Source of the DNA: Massariosphaeria phaeospora
Taxonomy: Eukaryota > Ascomycota > Dothideomycetes > Pleosporales
DNA: 64,000 nucleotides
Reading direction: 5' to 3'
Assembly (NCBI GenBank): GCA_011032825.1
Contig: JAADJZ010000004.1
Span: forward strand, 992,001 to 1,056,000
Shown: one piece after another, positions 45,716 through 56,977 of the stretch
How positions within the stretch are numbered: position 1 is the first letter of the stretch
How the letters are laid out: each line of letters begins with the position of its first letter
The notes under the pieces: model-generated
What the model was told of the DNA's origin: nothing
What the model saw: only the letters and a program-made list of their open reading frames with translations
Database searches by the model: none
Program-made: the position numbers and the translations under genes

Positions 45716-46216
45716 TGTTATTAGAAGTGTTTTTTTACCGAAAGTACGAGTTATTAGACTCGAAGATTTCGCCTAAAGAATTGTTCTGTGTTCGAAAAGC
45801 TTGATAACAACAAAAAAACAATTTCAATTTTATTTTAAATAGAATAACAAAGTAACAATCTGTTGCCTATAGATCTAATCTATGTATAAAATGTACTTAG
45901 AAAAGTTAACTACAAAAAATCCAAATTGTAAAAGAAATTCTGCTAATTTATATAGTTCTATAATTCTTTGCTAAAAGCGTTTTACTTAGTCTACTTAGTG
46001 TGCTTAGTTGCTAAGCGCTTTAAGCTAGCTAAGCGCTTGCTGCTTAGCGTGCTTAGTCCGCTAAAGCTCTAATCGCACTAATTACTATTACGTAACTGCT
46101 AACTTAATTCTGCTTTGCGCATTGCTGTACTTTCGTTTTGCAAACTTGCAAGCTCTAACAACCTTTTTGCGTCGTTGCTTAGTCTACGATACTTAGTATC
46201 GTTTTTATTTGTAACA
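45716..46216 (-). repeat. Solo LTR of the gypsy-1 family with 5 bp target duplication
   Basis: 501 bp reverse-complement match to the gypsy-1 LTR, TGTTATTAG...GTAACA. It is flanked by TATAT on both sides (45711-45715 and 46217-46221), so it inserted normally and later lost its internal part by LTR recombination. Confidence 0.9.
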
Positions 46217-48182
46217 TATATGTTGATATTACACTCTAGTAAACTACGCATTTACACTTTTTTAGTTGCCTACGACAGCGCTTTATTAAAGAAAAAAGCT
46301 AAAACTTACACATATAAAGTGCTTGAGAAGAATAAAAAAAGCAACTTTGTTTATAAAAATAGCAAGCGCAAGATAAAAACAGTAATTGCTAGCTAGCTTA
46401 ACAATTAAAAGAACTTTGACATACTCTCTAGGTTTACAAATTACGCTACAAAGAGTAGAAATATCTAAATAACTTTTTTTACTTATACTACCTTGTTAGC
46501 CTTAGCTTTAGCAAGCTACGATAACTACAATGTTTCTAACAAAGCTACTAGTTAACATGCTTAAGTTAAAGTTATTGCTAAACGAGTTAAAAGTAGCAAG
46601 GCTTTTTATATCTACGATACTAACTTTATCAACTACTCTATAAAAACAACTAACAAGAATAGCAATACGAAACTAAAAAAACGCAAAGAGCTTTTTAACA
46701 ATAAGCAACATTAACTTTACAAACTACTTAAAAAGCGTAGCGTCTAGAAAGTTTATCTTTGCTTTTTTGCATTTTAAGACGATAAATGCATGTACTATGA
46801 AATTAAATTTATTGAAGAAGTTATTAACAAAAAAGATAAAACTATAGATAAAAAGAAAAAGTTGTTTAAAAAGTTTGCCTACTTTACTTATGCTTAGAGA
46901 ACTTCTTTTCGAAAGAAAATACAAGCACTTTTTTTTCTACTAGGTTTTGATAAAGCTTGTTGGTTTTTATTTTCTTTTTGCTTTTACATGTCTATAACTT
47001 TATAGCAAAGAAAAGTGTTTGAGATTATATAATCTCTAGCTACTATATATAGTCTCTGTAGTTGCTACTTCGTTATTACTTAATTAATTACTTTGCTCTC
47101 AATTTCATAGTTACATTTTAACAAGCTTTAGCTATGTTTAGCTTGCAAAGCTTGTCGTTAACTAAAGCTTTAAAGCTTAAAAAAATTTCGCTAGTTTGCA
47201 AAAGAATCTATAGTGCTTAAAATATTGCGAGAGTTTATATTTTTTAAAACTTTGTAGGCTTTCTAAAAAGTTCTAAGTTTAAGCTTTTGCTTAAAAGTAA
47301 CTTTTTTTTAACGCATTACTTGTTGCGTTTATGCAAATCTAAATTGTTTTTAGGTTAAAACTCTTATAGGCTATTTGTTTACGCAGAACAAACTTAATTT
47401 CGCTAGTAAAAACGCTGCTTTGCTGCATTTTCTTAACTTGTGCTACTAATACTAAAGGTTTATTAAAGTTAGCTATTGTAGTTGTAATCTTTGGTTTGTT
47501 TTAAAGAACCTTGTTTAATCGTTGCCGTAAAGAATTTAATAAGTTTTTAAACTTTTTAAATATCGCTACTTTCAAAGAATCTCGCGATTTTTATTTTAAA
47601 AAAGTTGATTAATTTAAATGTAAAAGAATTGCCAAAGTAAGCAAGCTCTAATGTAAAAAGTAATAAATTAATGCAGTTTTATTTATAAAATAAAAAAGAT
47701 TTTTATACTTTCTACGCCTACGCTAGAATTCGTTAAAGCTTAGCTAAAAGTTAGCAAAGCAATTTCGTACGAAATTGCTCTAACCGAGGCCTAGCAGTTA
47801 AGGTATTTTATTAAGTATTCGCTTATTACAGTAGTTTTGCTAACGCTAATATCGCAACTTTGAGTTTTAGTTATAGAAGCTAGTTTTTGCTAGCTCAACT
47901 TTCGCTCGATTACGTAACTGCGTTTTTTAACTTTTCAAGCGTATTTTTAAAGATAATGCTAGGTAGTATTCGAATAGCTAAAGTAGTATCTAATTAAAAG
48001 CTGCTTATAATATTATATACTTTTTAAAAAAAAGTATATATACTTCTAATTAGAAGTATATATTTTTTATTTAGTACAAATATTACTATAGTATAGAAGC
48101 TAATACTAGATACTATAATAGCTTCTATATTTTCTAAAGCTACTAGGCGAAAATAGATAAAAGTATTAAATAGTTTTAGATA
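46217..48182. other. Unassigned RIP-degraded DNA
   Basis: A Lys-rich plus-strand frame with a coding-like texture runs from about 46240 to 46980 (KKKAKTYTYKVLEKNKKSN..., later DDKCMYYEIKFIEEV) with interrupting stops; I cannot name the family. Downstream AT-rich DNA includes a perfect 22 bp palindrome (TATACTTCTAA/TTAGAAGTATA) near 48040-48062. No functional gene. Confidence 0.45.
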
Positions 48183-50420
48183 ACGTAAACTACTAGTAAC
48201 CTAGCTAAAAATACTTAGCACAATTAACTTATCTTAAAGAATATTAAATTAATTGCTATTAAATAAGAAACTTGCGTACGTCGTGCTAGCTTTAGATGTA
48301 AAAGCTTTTTTTGTATTTTTTTAATAAGTTTAAGTATTGTGCTTTGTATTACTATAGTTTTTACAGCGCTGTAAAGCTAGTTGTGCTCTTTTTTAACTCT
48401 TTTTACTACGCGCTTTTTTTAATAGCTAAAGTGCTATAGACGCTTTAGCAGCTACTTACGCTAATTTGTTACTATACTCTATTATGCTACTTGTTTGAAT
48501 CTACTTTTGTTTGCGCAATTTCTGCTTAGTTATCTTTGCTAATTAATTTTTAAGCTTTTGAATACGATAGTCTTTAAGCGCGTTTTGATGCAGCAGTAAT
48601 TTAGCTCTTTTTACAAGCTAAAAAAGCTACTTTGCGCTAAAGTAAGCGATTTAGTAATAGAATCGCGTACTAGCTTTAATTGCAATTTAAATTTAAGCGT
48701 ATTGCTTAGAGTTTTTAACTACTACGGCGTTTCTAGTGTAAAAAGTAGTAGCGAAGTACGCTGGCGAATGGGTAGGGGGTACTTATCGATGGGTATAGGT
48801 TGAGTTATGAGTCGCACAGACCTTGAGTTAAAGTTGAGTTAGAGTTAACCTAGCGTAGGTAGGGGTTGAGTTAGGGTAGTCAAAGCTCTAGGTTGGAGGT
48901 TAGGTTAGGGTTACCTAAATAGTTAAGAAACTGTGATAAGTAAATGTGATAAATATACATAGAAAACTTAATATTAATATAGGTTGTAAATATTATGTAA
49001 GACCCAACCACAACTCTAAGCTTTGACTACTCTAACCCAACCTCTACTCAAGCTGCTTAGTAACTAGCGCGGGTTAAGGCTAGGGTTGGGTTGAGGTCTA
49101 ACGTAAGCTAACCCAACCCTAACCCAACCTCTACCTATTTACCAGCCTATAGCGAAGTACGTAGCTATACTTTAAAATAACTAAAAACTACTTACGCGTT
49201 AATAGAAACTAGCTCTAAAGTTTTAAAAGCTTTTTTGTAGTTTTCTATTGTAAATACTTTAAAAAACGCGTTTCTAAAGGCTAGCAAAAAGCTTTTTTTG
49301 TTAATATAGAAAACGCGCTAGCGCGCTAAGTTTCAAACGCGTTAAAAGTACTTTATTTTTAGCAGCAAAAAGTAAACTACATCTAGTAGCTAAAGAATAT
49401 AAAATAAACAAGCTAGCATGCAAAGCGTAAGAATTTTGTTTTTAAAGCAATAGTTTTTAAAACTCTAAGATTAGTAGCTTTTATACTTGTTTAAAATAAG
49501 TAGTTAATACTTTTCTACCTAATGCGCTTTTGTATGCGCGTTAAAGTACTTTAACTATTTAAAACTAAAAGCGTTATTTATCTAGCTGTTTTTAGAAACT
49601 AAAAGCTTTTAATTGCTAGGTATAAAGTTTTTCTCGTATGTACTATGCTAAGATGTAAACGCGCTTTTTGTAGATAATAAACAGCAGAATCGCGTACTCT
49701 GCGGCGCAAATACTTTAAATAACTATTACCTACTCTCAATTGCCTAGCTAGATAAGATTAGGTTAAGTACGTTTTTAAAAGCTTGTAACGACTTTTATAG
49801 AGCTAATTACGCTTATTTAAAAGCTAGTTTTGTTAAAGTTGTGCACGTTGTCGTTGTAAACGCTGTACTTAGCTTTGGTATTTTCTACTAGCTTAAACCA
49901 CGCGCCAATTATCTCTAGATTTTTTTGAAGTATTTTTTGCCTATTCTTAGCTCAATTAAAAGCTATTTTGAGCTTAGATAAACGCGTTACGAAGCGCGCA
50001 GGCTAGTTCTTGCTTACTAGCTTGCTACTACGCTCGCCTAGCAGTTTATCAGCTATATTAGCTACTTTAGATAAAAAAAGCGCAAATTCTTGCGCGTTAA
50101 AGTTAAGAATGTATTAGATAATTGTTTCTTTTTTAGTGCTTGTAAGCTTACGGAGAGTAAACGTAGTTTTTAAGCTAAAAAGTATTTCTTTATCGCGTTT
50201 AGCAAGTTAACAGTAATTAACAGTAAAAAACTGTGCAGCTGCGCAAAGGCTTTAGAATTCGCTAGCTTTTAAAAGCTTTAAGAGCAAAGAGAAGTTTGCT
50301 TTTGTATTTACGTAATTGCGCGTTCGTAGGTGTAAGCATAGTAAAAAGCAAGTTAGTATTCGTAGTCTTAGCGTTTTTTAGCTAGGTTACTAGTTTAGCC
50401 GAGTTACTAGTAGTTTACGT
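48183..50420 (-). mobile_element. pogo/Fot1 DNA transposon copy B, interrupted by a MITE
   Basis: Termini ACGTAAACTACTAGTAAC at both ends in inverted orientation, flanked by TA. Without the inserted MITE and its duplication the element is about 1.84 kb, the usual Fot1 size. The degraded minus-strand transposase shows an N-terminal HTH, TTFTLRKLTSTKKETII, the CENP-B-like HTH, a DDE region (NDNVHNFNKTSF; FILNSYKSY) and the C-terminal FRNTFFKVFTTKNCKKAFKA-like stretch. Many stops. Its inner part (from about 49645) is in the palindrome; its outer part is clearly diverged from copy C. Confidence 0.85.
48758..49149 (+). mobile_element. 392 bp MITE-like element M1 (little mutated)
   Basis: Ends ACGCTGGCGAATGGGTAG and CTACCTATTTACCAGCCTA form terminal inverted repeats of about 19 bp. 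It is flanked by TAGCGAAGT at 48749-48757 and 49150-49158, a perfect 9 bp target duplication. It has no coding capacity. The interior is full of GGTTAGGG/AACCCAACCC-type strings. The corresponding site in pogo copy C (near 59770) is empty. A 9 bp duplication suggests a Mutator-like transposase mobilised it (inference). Confidence 0.9.
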
Positions 50421-51959
50421 TAATGCTAAAAAAACAAAACGCTTAGTTGTATTATTAAACAACAACTAGAAGCAAAGGACATACTCTATAGCTTATTAAA
50501 AAAACTCAATCTTGTATCTTGCTTACATTATTAACTTTGTTGTTTAAAATATTATTTTACACTTTAAGCTTGCAGCATTAGTAGGTACTAACGTTAAACT
50601 AAAAGAAATACTGCAAAGACGCTATTTAAGCAACGTGCAAGCAAATATTTTTATTTAAACTCTTTTTACAAAGTATATAGTGCGTTATTATATACTTTTA
50701 TTACAGCTTAACATACACCTAGCTCTAAGCTATCTACATAGCAATTAATTTGTTGTTTTAACAATACAAGCGGTTTATCGCTACGCAACTACACTTGCTA
50801 CTAAAATAACAAATGTCTATTATCTACGACGTTAAAACACGATAGAATTTAACTTACAATATATGCAAGCGCGCACTTAAAATCTAAAAATTTATTAACA
50901 AATAGCTAGTAAAAGAAATTGCACTTAAAATAACAATTAGTGTAAGCAGTATTCTAAATAATAAAAATATAGCAAAAGTAAACTTCTGCGACTTTAAGCA
51001 ACTAAAATTAACACTAAACAAATAGTACTACTTAAAGTTAATTACTAATATGCTTAAAAACTTTAAATATGCAACAAACTTCTTAAGTAAAAACTATAAG
51101 CTACAAGTTTAGTATATCTAGCTTATGTACAACTGTTTTTTCAACTTTTTAAATAGTATGCAGACGAACTTAACGACGATATAAAAAATTAAAATACTTT
51201 TAAATAGCTTACAGTTGTACGAGCTGCTGCAGATAAAAAAAAGCTAAACTTAGCAAGTATTATAAAAAAACTAGCAATAAACAAAAGTTTTTATTTAATT
51301 GTACTACTATTGTAAACTCTAGCTAAAAGCTTACAGCGTACAAAGTATAATTATTACAATTACTTATTACATTATATGCTAACTGCGCGCATATAACGAA
51401 ACTTAGAATAATCAAAACAAGCACACCTACTGTAAAGAGTTTTTTAATTACTTTAATTGCTATAACGACGATACTTGCTTTGCTTTTACTTTTATTTTTC
51501 GTTTTGCACAACTAAACTCTAAAGTAGTAAATAGTTTTAAAAACTAAAGCTTTTGTTTTAGTTGCTGCTTAGCAGTTTTTCATCAATTAACTTAAACAAA
51601 ATAGAAAAAAGAAAAGGCTTAACTCGCTAAGAAAAAAAGGCTTATCTAAGCATTGCCTGCGTACGCGCTAGTACTTCTTTTAATGTTTTTAAATAGTAGT
51701 AAGTAAATAAAGAAACGTATTTACGCTTATTACAAGTTGCAAAAGATATACTTGTAGTACAAATTGCCTAAGTTACAGTTAAGCGCGAATTTAACGTTGC
51801 TAAAAATGTTATTAGCAATAAAAAGCACTAACTTGCTGCCTAAACAATTTAGCAGATTATAATATTAAAAAACTATATTGCTTAAGAGAAAAGATAGAAC
51901 AGCGTTTCTTTGTCTACAAAGGCAGATAATAAAGAACTACTATGTAACGAAGTTAAGAA
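50421..51959 (+). pseudogene. hAT transposase remnant, left arm
   Basis: The plus-strand translation shows hAT C-terminal features: around 51110-51310 YLAYVQLFF..LFK.YADELNDDI and ADKKKLNLASI...FYLIVLLL, and at about 51715-51890 the dimerisation region (LLQVAKDILVVQIA..VKREFNVAKNVIS). Numerous stops; dead. The MITE M2 is inserted at its 3' end with a 9 bp duplication. The antisense 62-codon frame at 51323-51511 is a shadow. Confidence 0.65.
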
Positions 51960-52351
51960 TAGGCTAGTAAATAAGTAGAAGTTGAGTTAGAATTGAGTTA
52001 GCTTACGTTAGACTTCAACTTATCTCTAGCTTTAACTCGCGCTAGTTACTAAGCAGCTTAAGTTAGAGTTAAGTTAGAGTAGTTAAAGCTTAGAGTTGTA
52101 GTTAAGTCTTATATAATATTTACAACTTATATTAACATTAAGTTTTCTATGTATATTTATTACATTTATTTATTATAGTTTCTTAACTATTTAGGTAACT
52201 TTAACTTAACTCTTAACCTAAAGCTTTAACTACTCTAACTTAACTTCTACCTACGCTAGGTTAACTCTAACTTAACTTTAACCTAAGGTTTGTGCAACTT
52301 ATAACCTAACTTATACCTATCGATAAGTACTTTCTACTTATTCGCTAGCGT
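51960..52351 (-). mobile_element. 392 bp MITE M2, left arm
   Basis: TAGGCTAGTAAATAAG...CTTATTCGCTAGCGT, exactly 392 bp, in the opposite orientation to M1 and RIP-mutated. Flanked by AGTTAAGAA and AGTTAAAAA (9 bp target duplication with one G/A change). Confidence 0.88.
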
Positions 52352-52394
52352 AGTTAAAAACCTACTTAACTTTTAAGCGTAGTATATAGACTTT

Positions 52395-52530
52395 ACTTTT
52401 AGGCTTATACTTACGCTTCTATTTAGCTCGTTATCTAAACTAACACTTAGGTTAATACTTAGACTAATACCTAGGCTTATACTTAGCTTGTTATTTAGGT
52501 TTACATCTAGGCTTACATCTAGGCCTATAC
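52395..52530. repeat. 12 bp minisatellite, left arm
   Basis: Degenerate tandem units of the form (A/C)TTAGG(C/T)TTATA, such as CTTAGGTTAATA, CCTAGGCTTATA and TCTAGGCTTACA. Mirrored at about 56407-56542. Confidence 0.7.
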
Positions 52531-52781
52531 AATTAAGAATAACTCTGTTAAATAATAATTTAGAAAAAGAGAATTCGCTACTTTTGCTACGAAAGCGCGC
52601 TGAACTTCTACGCTACTAGAATTAATATTTGTAATAATACAACTTTTTTTACTCTACTTGTGTTCTTGTACGTAAATAGTAGCTATAGTAACAGAACTTC
52701 GTAAATACTATTTGCGCGTTCTTAAATGTAATAACTAGCTGTAATAACTCTACAAACTTTAGCAACTCTCTAAGCTAACAT

Positions 52782-53681
52782 ACGCTAGCAAATAAGTAAA
52801 AAGTACTTATTAATAAGTATAAGTTAAGTTATAAGTCGCATAGACTTTAGGTTAAAGTTAAGTTAGAGTTAACCTAGCGTAGTGTTACGAACAAAAACGA
52901 TACTAGGTATTGTAAACTAAGCAACAACGTAGAAAAGTTGTTAGAGCTTGCAAGTTTGCAAAACAAAAGTACAGCAATGCGCAAAGCAGAATTAAGTTAG
53001 CAGTTACGTAATAGTAATTAGTGCGATTAGAGCTTTAGCGAACTAAGCATACTAAGCAGCGAGCGCTTAGCTAGCCTAAAGCGCTTAGCAACTAAGCGTA
53101 CTAAGTAAACTAAGTAGAACGCTTTTAGCAAAGAATTATAGAACTATATAAATTAGTAGAATTTTCTTTATAGTTTAGATTCTTTGTAGTTAACTCTTTT
53201 AAGTACATTTTATACATAGATTAGATCTATAGGCAACAAATTGTTATTTTGTTATTCTATTTAAAATAGAATTAAGATTGTTTTCTTTTGTTGTTATTAA
53301 GCTTTCTAAACATAGAACAATCTCTTAGGCAGAATCTTTAAGTTCAATTACAATTACTTTCGGTAAAAGAACACTTCTAATAACACGTAGGTAGAAGTTA
53401 AGTTAGAGTAGTTAAAACTTTAAGTTAAAAGTTAAGTTAGAGTTACCTAAATAGTTAAGAAACTATAATAAATAAATGTAATAAATATACATAGAAAACT
53501 TAATATTAATATAAGTTGTAAATATTATGTAAAACTTAACTACAACTCTAAGCTTTAACTACTCTAACTTAACTTCAACTTAAGCTGCTTAGTAACTAGC
53601 GCGAGTTAAAGCTTAAGTTAAGTTAGAGTCTAACGTAAGCTAACTTAACTCTAACTTAACTTTTACTTATTTACTAGCCTA
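52782..53681 (+). mobile_element. 392 bp MITE M3 split by a solo gypsy LTR, left arm
   Basis: Ends ACGCTAGCAAATAAG and TTATTTACTAGCCTA; flanks AGCTAACAT and AGCTAACAC (9 bp duplication, one T/C change). Removing the 503 bp LTR and its 5 bp duplication leaves exactly 392 bp. Confidence 0.88.
52883..53385 (+). repeat. Solo gypsy-1-family LTR nested in M3, left arm
   Basis: TGTTACGAAC...CTAATAACA, flanked by CGTAG at 52878-52882 and 53386-53390. Inserted into the MITE, then reduced to a solo LTR before or during palindrome formation, since both arms carry it. Confidence 0.9.
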
Positions 53682-53689
53682 AGCTAACA

Positions 53690-53903
53690 CATAACTTTAT
53701 AACTTAAATGTAACTTTTAACCTAACTTTAACCTAACGCTTCGATTACTTTAACCAAACTAAAACCTAACGCTTTGATAACTTTAACTTAACTCTTACCT
53801 ACGCTAGAGTAACTATAACTTAACTTTAACCTAAGGTTTGTGCAACCTATAACTTAACTTATATCTATTAATAAGTACTTTCTACTTATTCGCTAGCATA
53901 AGC
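53690..53903 (-). mobile_element. Partial, divergent MITE relative M4, left arm
   Basis: About 210 bp with the shared terminal motif (CTTATTCGCTAGC near 53890) and the shared inner tract AAGTACTTTCTACTTATTCG, but a different interior with AACCTAACGCTT(C/T)GAT(T/A)AC repeated twice. The far end is not recognisable. Confidence 0.6.
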
Positions 53904-54420
53904 GTTGCTATTATCTAAGAATCTTTTCTACTCTAAATACTCTACTAACTTAGTCTACTTTTTATTCTTAGCTTAATTTTTATTCTTAGCTTTATTCTTA
54001 TTTTTACTAGAAAACTTATCTACTTCTACTAATACTTTTCTCTACTACTTTCTATTTTATATTTGTTTCTATACTTATTATAAAACGTATTAATTTCTAA
54101 GTTACTACTTACTTTTTCTTTATATCTATTAATTAGTATGTACTAGAATATATAAGCTGTTAATATCTAGATAAATATTGCTATTAACGCGCAGCTTAGA
54201 AGAAAGTATAAGCTTACGTAAACTAGTATAGCTAGTATAAGTATATAATAAATTACTATAATAACTTACCTCTAGTTTTTATCTATTACTAATATTAGCT
54301 TCTTTAGAGTTAAGTTTACTATAAACTCTTGCTAGTTTACTTTTGCTTTGTTGTTTTTAAAAGAATTATTCTTTAGCTTAGCTAATCTATCTAAGTAGAT
54401 ACAACGTATAATTCTATTAG
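53904..54420. other. AT-rich arm segment next to the palindrome centre
   Basis: Low-complexity TTCTTAGCTTTATT-type sequence and AT-rich DNA with no coding trace. Mirrored at 54518-55035. Confidence 0.6.
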
Positions 54421-54517
54421 TAGCTCTACTAGCGCTAGATATTCGTAATATTAATTAAGCTTTAATTTTTATTTTATTTTCTAGTGCTTTAGTAATCTAT
54501 TTAAGAATATTTTTGTA
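54421..54517. other. 97 bp asymmetric spacer at the palindrome centre
   Basis: The sequence between the arms is not self-complementary. Pairing stops at 54420 (TTCTATTAG) and resumes at 54518 (CTAATAGAA). Confidence 0.85.
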
Positions 54518-55034
54518 CTAATAGAATTTACGTTGTATCTACTTAGATAGATTAGCTAAGCTAAAGAATAATTCTTTTAAAAACAACAAAGCAAAAGTAA
54601 ACTAGCAAGAGTTTATAGTAAACTTAACTCTAAAGAAGCTAATATTAGTAATAGATAAAAACTAGAGGTAAGTTATTATAGTAATTTATTATATACTTAT
54701 ACTAGCTATACTAGTTTACGTAAGCTTATACTTTCTTCTAAGCTGCGCGTTAATAGCAATATTTATCTAGATATTAACAGCTTATATATTCTAGTACATA
54801 CTAATTAATAGATATAAAGAAAAAGTAAGTAGTAACTTAGAAATTAATACGTTTTATAATAAGTATAGAAACAAATATAAAATAGAAAGTAGTAGAGAAA
54901 AGTATTAGTAGAAGTAGATAAGTTTTCTAGTAAAAATAAGAATAAAGCTAAGAATAAAAATTAAGCTAAGAATAAAAAGTAGACTAAGTTAGTAGAGTAT
55001 TTAGAGTAGAAAAGATTCTTAGATAATAGCAACG

Positions 55035-55250
55035 CTTATGCTAGCGAATAAGTAGAAAGTACTTATTAATAGATATAAGTTAAGTTATAGGTTGCACAAA
55101 CCTTAGGTTAAAGTTAAGTTATAGTTACTCTAGCGTAGGTAAGAGTTAAGTTAAAGTTATCAAAGCGTTAGGTTTTAGTTTGGTTAAAGTAATCGAAGCG
55201 TTAGGTTAAAGTTAGGTTAAAAGTTACATTTAAGTTATAAAGTTATGTGT
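55035..55250 (+). mobile_element. M4 relative, right arm (mirror copy)
   Basis: Reverse complement of 53690-53903, without visible differences in the parts compared. Confidence 0.6.
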
Positions 55251-55255
55251 TAGCT

Positions 55256-56155
55256 TAGGCTAGTAAATAAGTAAAAGTTAAGTTAGAGTTAAGTTAGCTT
55301 ACGTTAGACTCTAACTTAACTTAAGCTTTAACTCGCGCTAGTTACTAAGCAGCTTAAGTTGAAGTTAAGTTAGAGTAGTTAAAGCTTAGAGTTGTAGTTA
55401 AGTTTTACATAATATTTACAACTTATATTAATATTAAGTTTTCTATGTATATTTATTACATTTATTTATTATAGTTTCTTAACTATTTAGGTAACTCTAA
55501 CTTAACTTTTAACTTAAAGTTTTAACTACTCTAACTTAACTTCTACCTACGTGTTATTAGAAGTGTTCTTTTACCGAAAGTAATTGTAATTGAACTTAAA
55601 GATTCTGCCTAAGAGATTGTTCTATGTTTAGAAAGCTTAATAACAACAAAAGAAAACAATCTTAATTCTATTTTAAATAGAATAACAAAATAACAATTTG
55701 TTGCCTATAGATCTAATCTATGTATAAAATGTACTTAAAAGAGTTAACTACAAAGAATCTAAACTATAAAGAAAATTCTACTAATTTATATAGTTCTATA
55801 ATTCTTTGCTAAAAGCGTTCTACTTAGTTTACTTAGTACGCTTAGTTGCTAAGCGCTTTAGGCTAGCTAAGCGCTCGCTGCTTAGTATGCTTAGTTCGCT
55901 AAAGCTCTAATCGCACTAATTACTATTACGTAACTGCTAACTTAATTCTGCTTTGCGCATTGCTGTACTTTTGTTTTGCAAACTTGCAAGCTCTAACAAC
56001 TTTTCTACGTTGTTGCTTAGTTTACAATACCTAGTATCGTTTTTGTTCGTAACACTACGCTAGGTTAACTCTAACTTAACTTTAACCTAAAGTCTATGCG
56101 ACTTATAACTTAACTTATACTTATTAATAAGTACTTTTTACTTATTTGCTAGCGT
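55256..56155 (-). mobile_element. MITE M3 with nested solo LTR, right arm (mirror copy)
   Basis: Mirrors 52782-53681. The nested LTR lies at 55552-56055 on the minus strand, with the CGTAG duplication seen as CTACG on both sides. Confidence 0.88.
55552..56055 (-). repeat. Solo gypsy-1-family LTR, right arm (mirror copy)
   Basis: Mirror of 52883-53385; one extra base relative to the left copy. Confidence 0.88.
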
Positions 56156-56406
56156 ATGTTAGCTTAGAGAGTTGCTAAAGTTTGTAGAGTTATTACAGCT
56201 AGTTATTACATTTAAGAACGCGCAAATAGTATTTACGAAGTTCTGTTACTATAGCTACTATTTACGTACAAGAACACAAGTAGAGTAAAAAAAGTTGTAT
56301 TATTACAAATATTAATTCTAGTAGCGTAGAAGTTCAGCGCGCTTTCGTAGCAAAAGTAGCGAATTCTCTTTTTCTAAATTATTATTTAACAGAGTTATTC
56401 TTAATT

Positions 56407-56542
56407 GTATAGGCCTAGATGTAAGCCTAGATGTAAACCTAAATAACAAGCTAAGTATAAGCCTAGGTATTAGTCTAAGTATTAACCTAAGTGTTAGTTT
56501 AGATAACGAGCTAAATAGAAGCGTAAGTATAAGCCTAAAAGT
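56407..56542. repeat. 12 bp minisatellite, right arm (mirror copy)
   Basis: Reverse complement of 52395-52530, units such as TATAAGCCTAGG. Confidence 0.7.
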
Positions 56543-56585
56543 AAAGTCTATATACTACGCTTAAAAGTTAAGTAGGTTTTTAACT

Positions 56586-56977
56586 ACGCTAGCGAATAAG
56601 TAGAAAGTACTTATCGATAGGTATAAGTTAGGTTATAAGTTGCACAAACCTTAGGTTAAAGTTAAGTTAGAGTTAACCTAGCGTAGGTAGAAGTTAAGTT
56701 AGAGTAGTTAAAGCTTTAGGTTAAGAGTTAAGTTAAAGTTACCTAAATAGTTAAGAAACTATAATAAATAAATGTAATAAATATACATAGAAAACTTAAT
56801 GTTAATATAAGTTGTAAATATTATATAAGACTTAACTACAACTCTAAGCTTTAACTACTCTAACTTAACTCTAACTTAAGCTGCTTAGTAACTAGCGCGA
56901 GTTAAAGCTAGAGATAAGTTGAAGTCTAACGTAAGCTAACTCAATTCTAACTCAACTTCTACTTATTTACTAGCCTA
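56586..56977 (+). mobile_element. 392 bp MITE M2, right arm (mirror copy)
   Basis: ACGCTAGCGAATAAG...TAGCCTA, 392 bp, pairing exactly with 51960-52351. Confidence 0.88.

Noticed and set aside
47790..47885. A tRNA-Ser-like D-arm (GGCCTAGCAGTTAAGG) followed by an AGTTTTAGTT stretch
   Set aside because: The spacing to a B-box-like sequence is too long, no acceptor or anticodon stem can be paired, and it lies in RIP-saturated DNA; chance resemblance or at best a remnant.
48758..49149. Internal telomere repeat
   Set aside because: GGTTAGGG-like strings are short and irregular, and they sit inside a mobile element with target duplications.
51323..51511. 62-codon minus-strand frame with a membrane-like segment
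   Set aside because: Antisense to the hAT remnant in AT-rich DNA; hydrophobic bias arises from T-rich codons.
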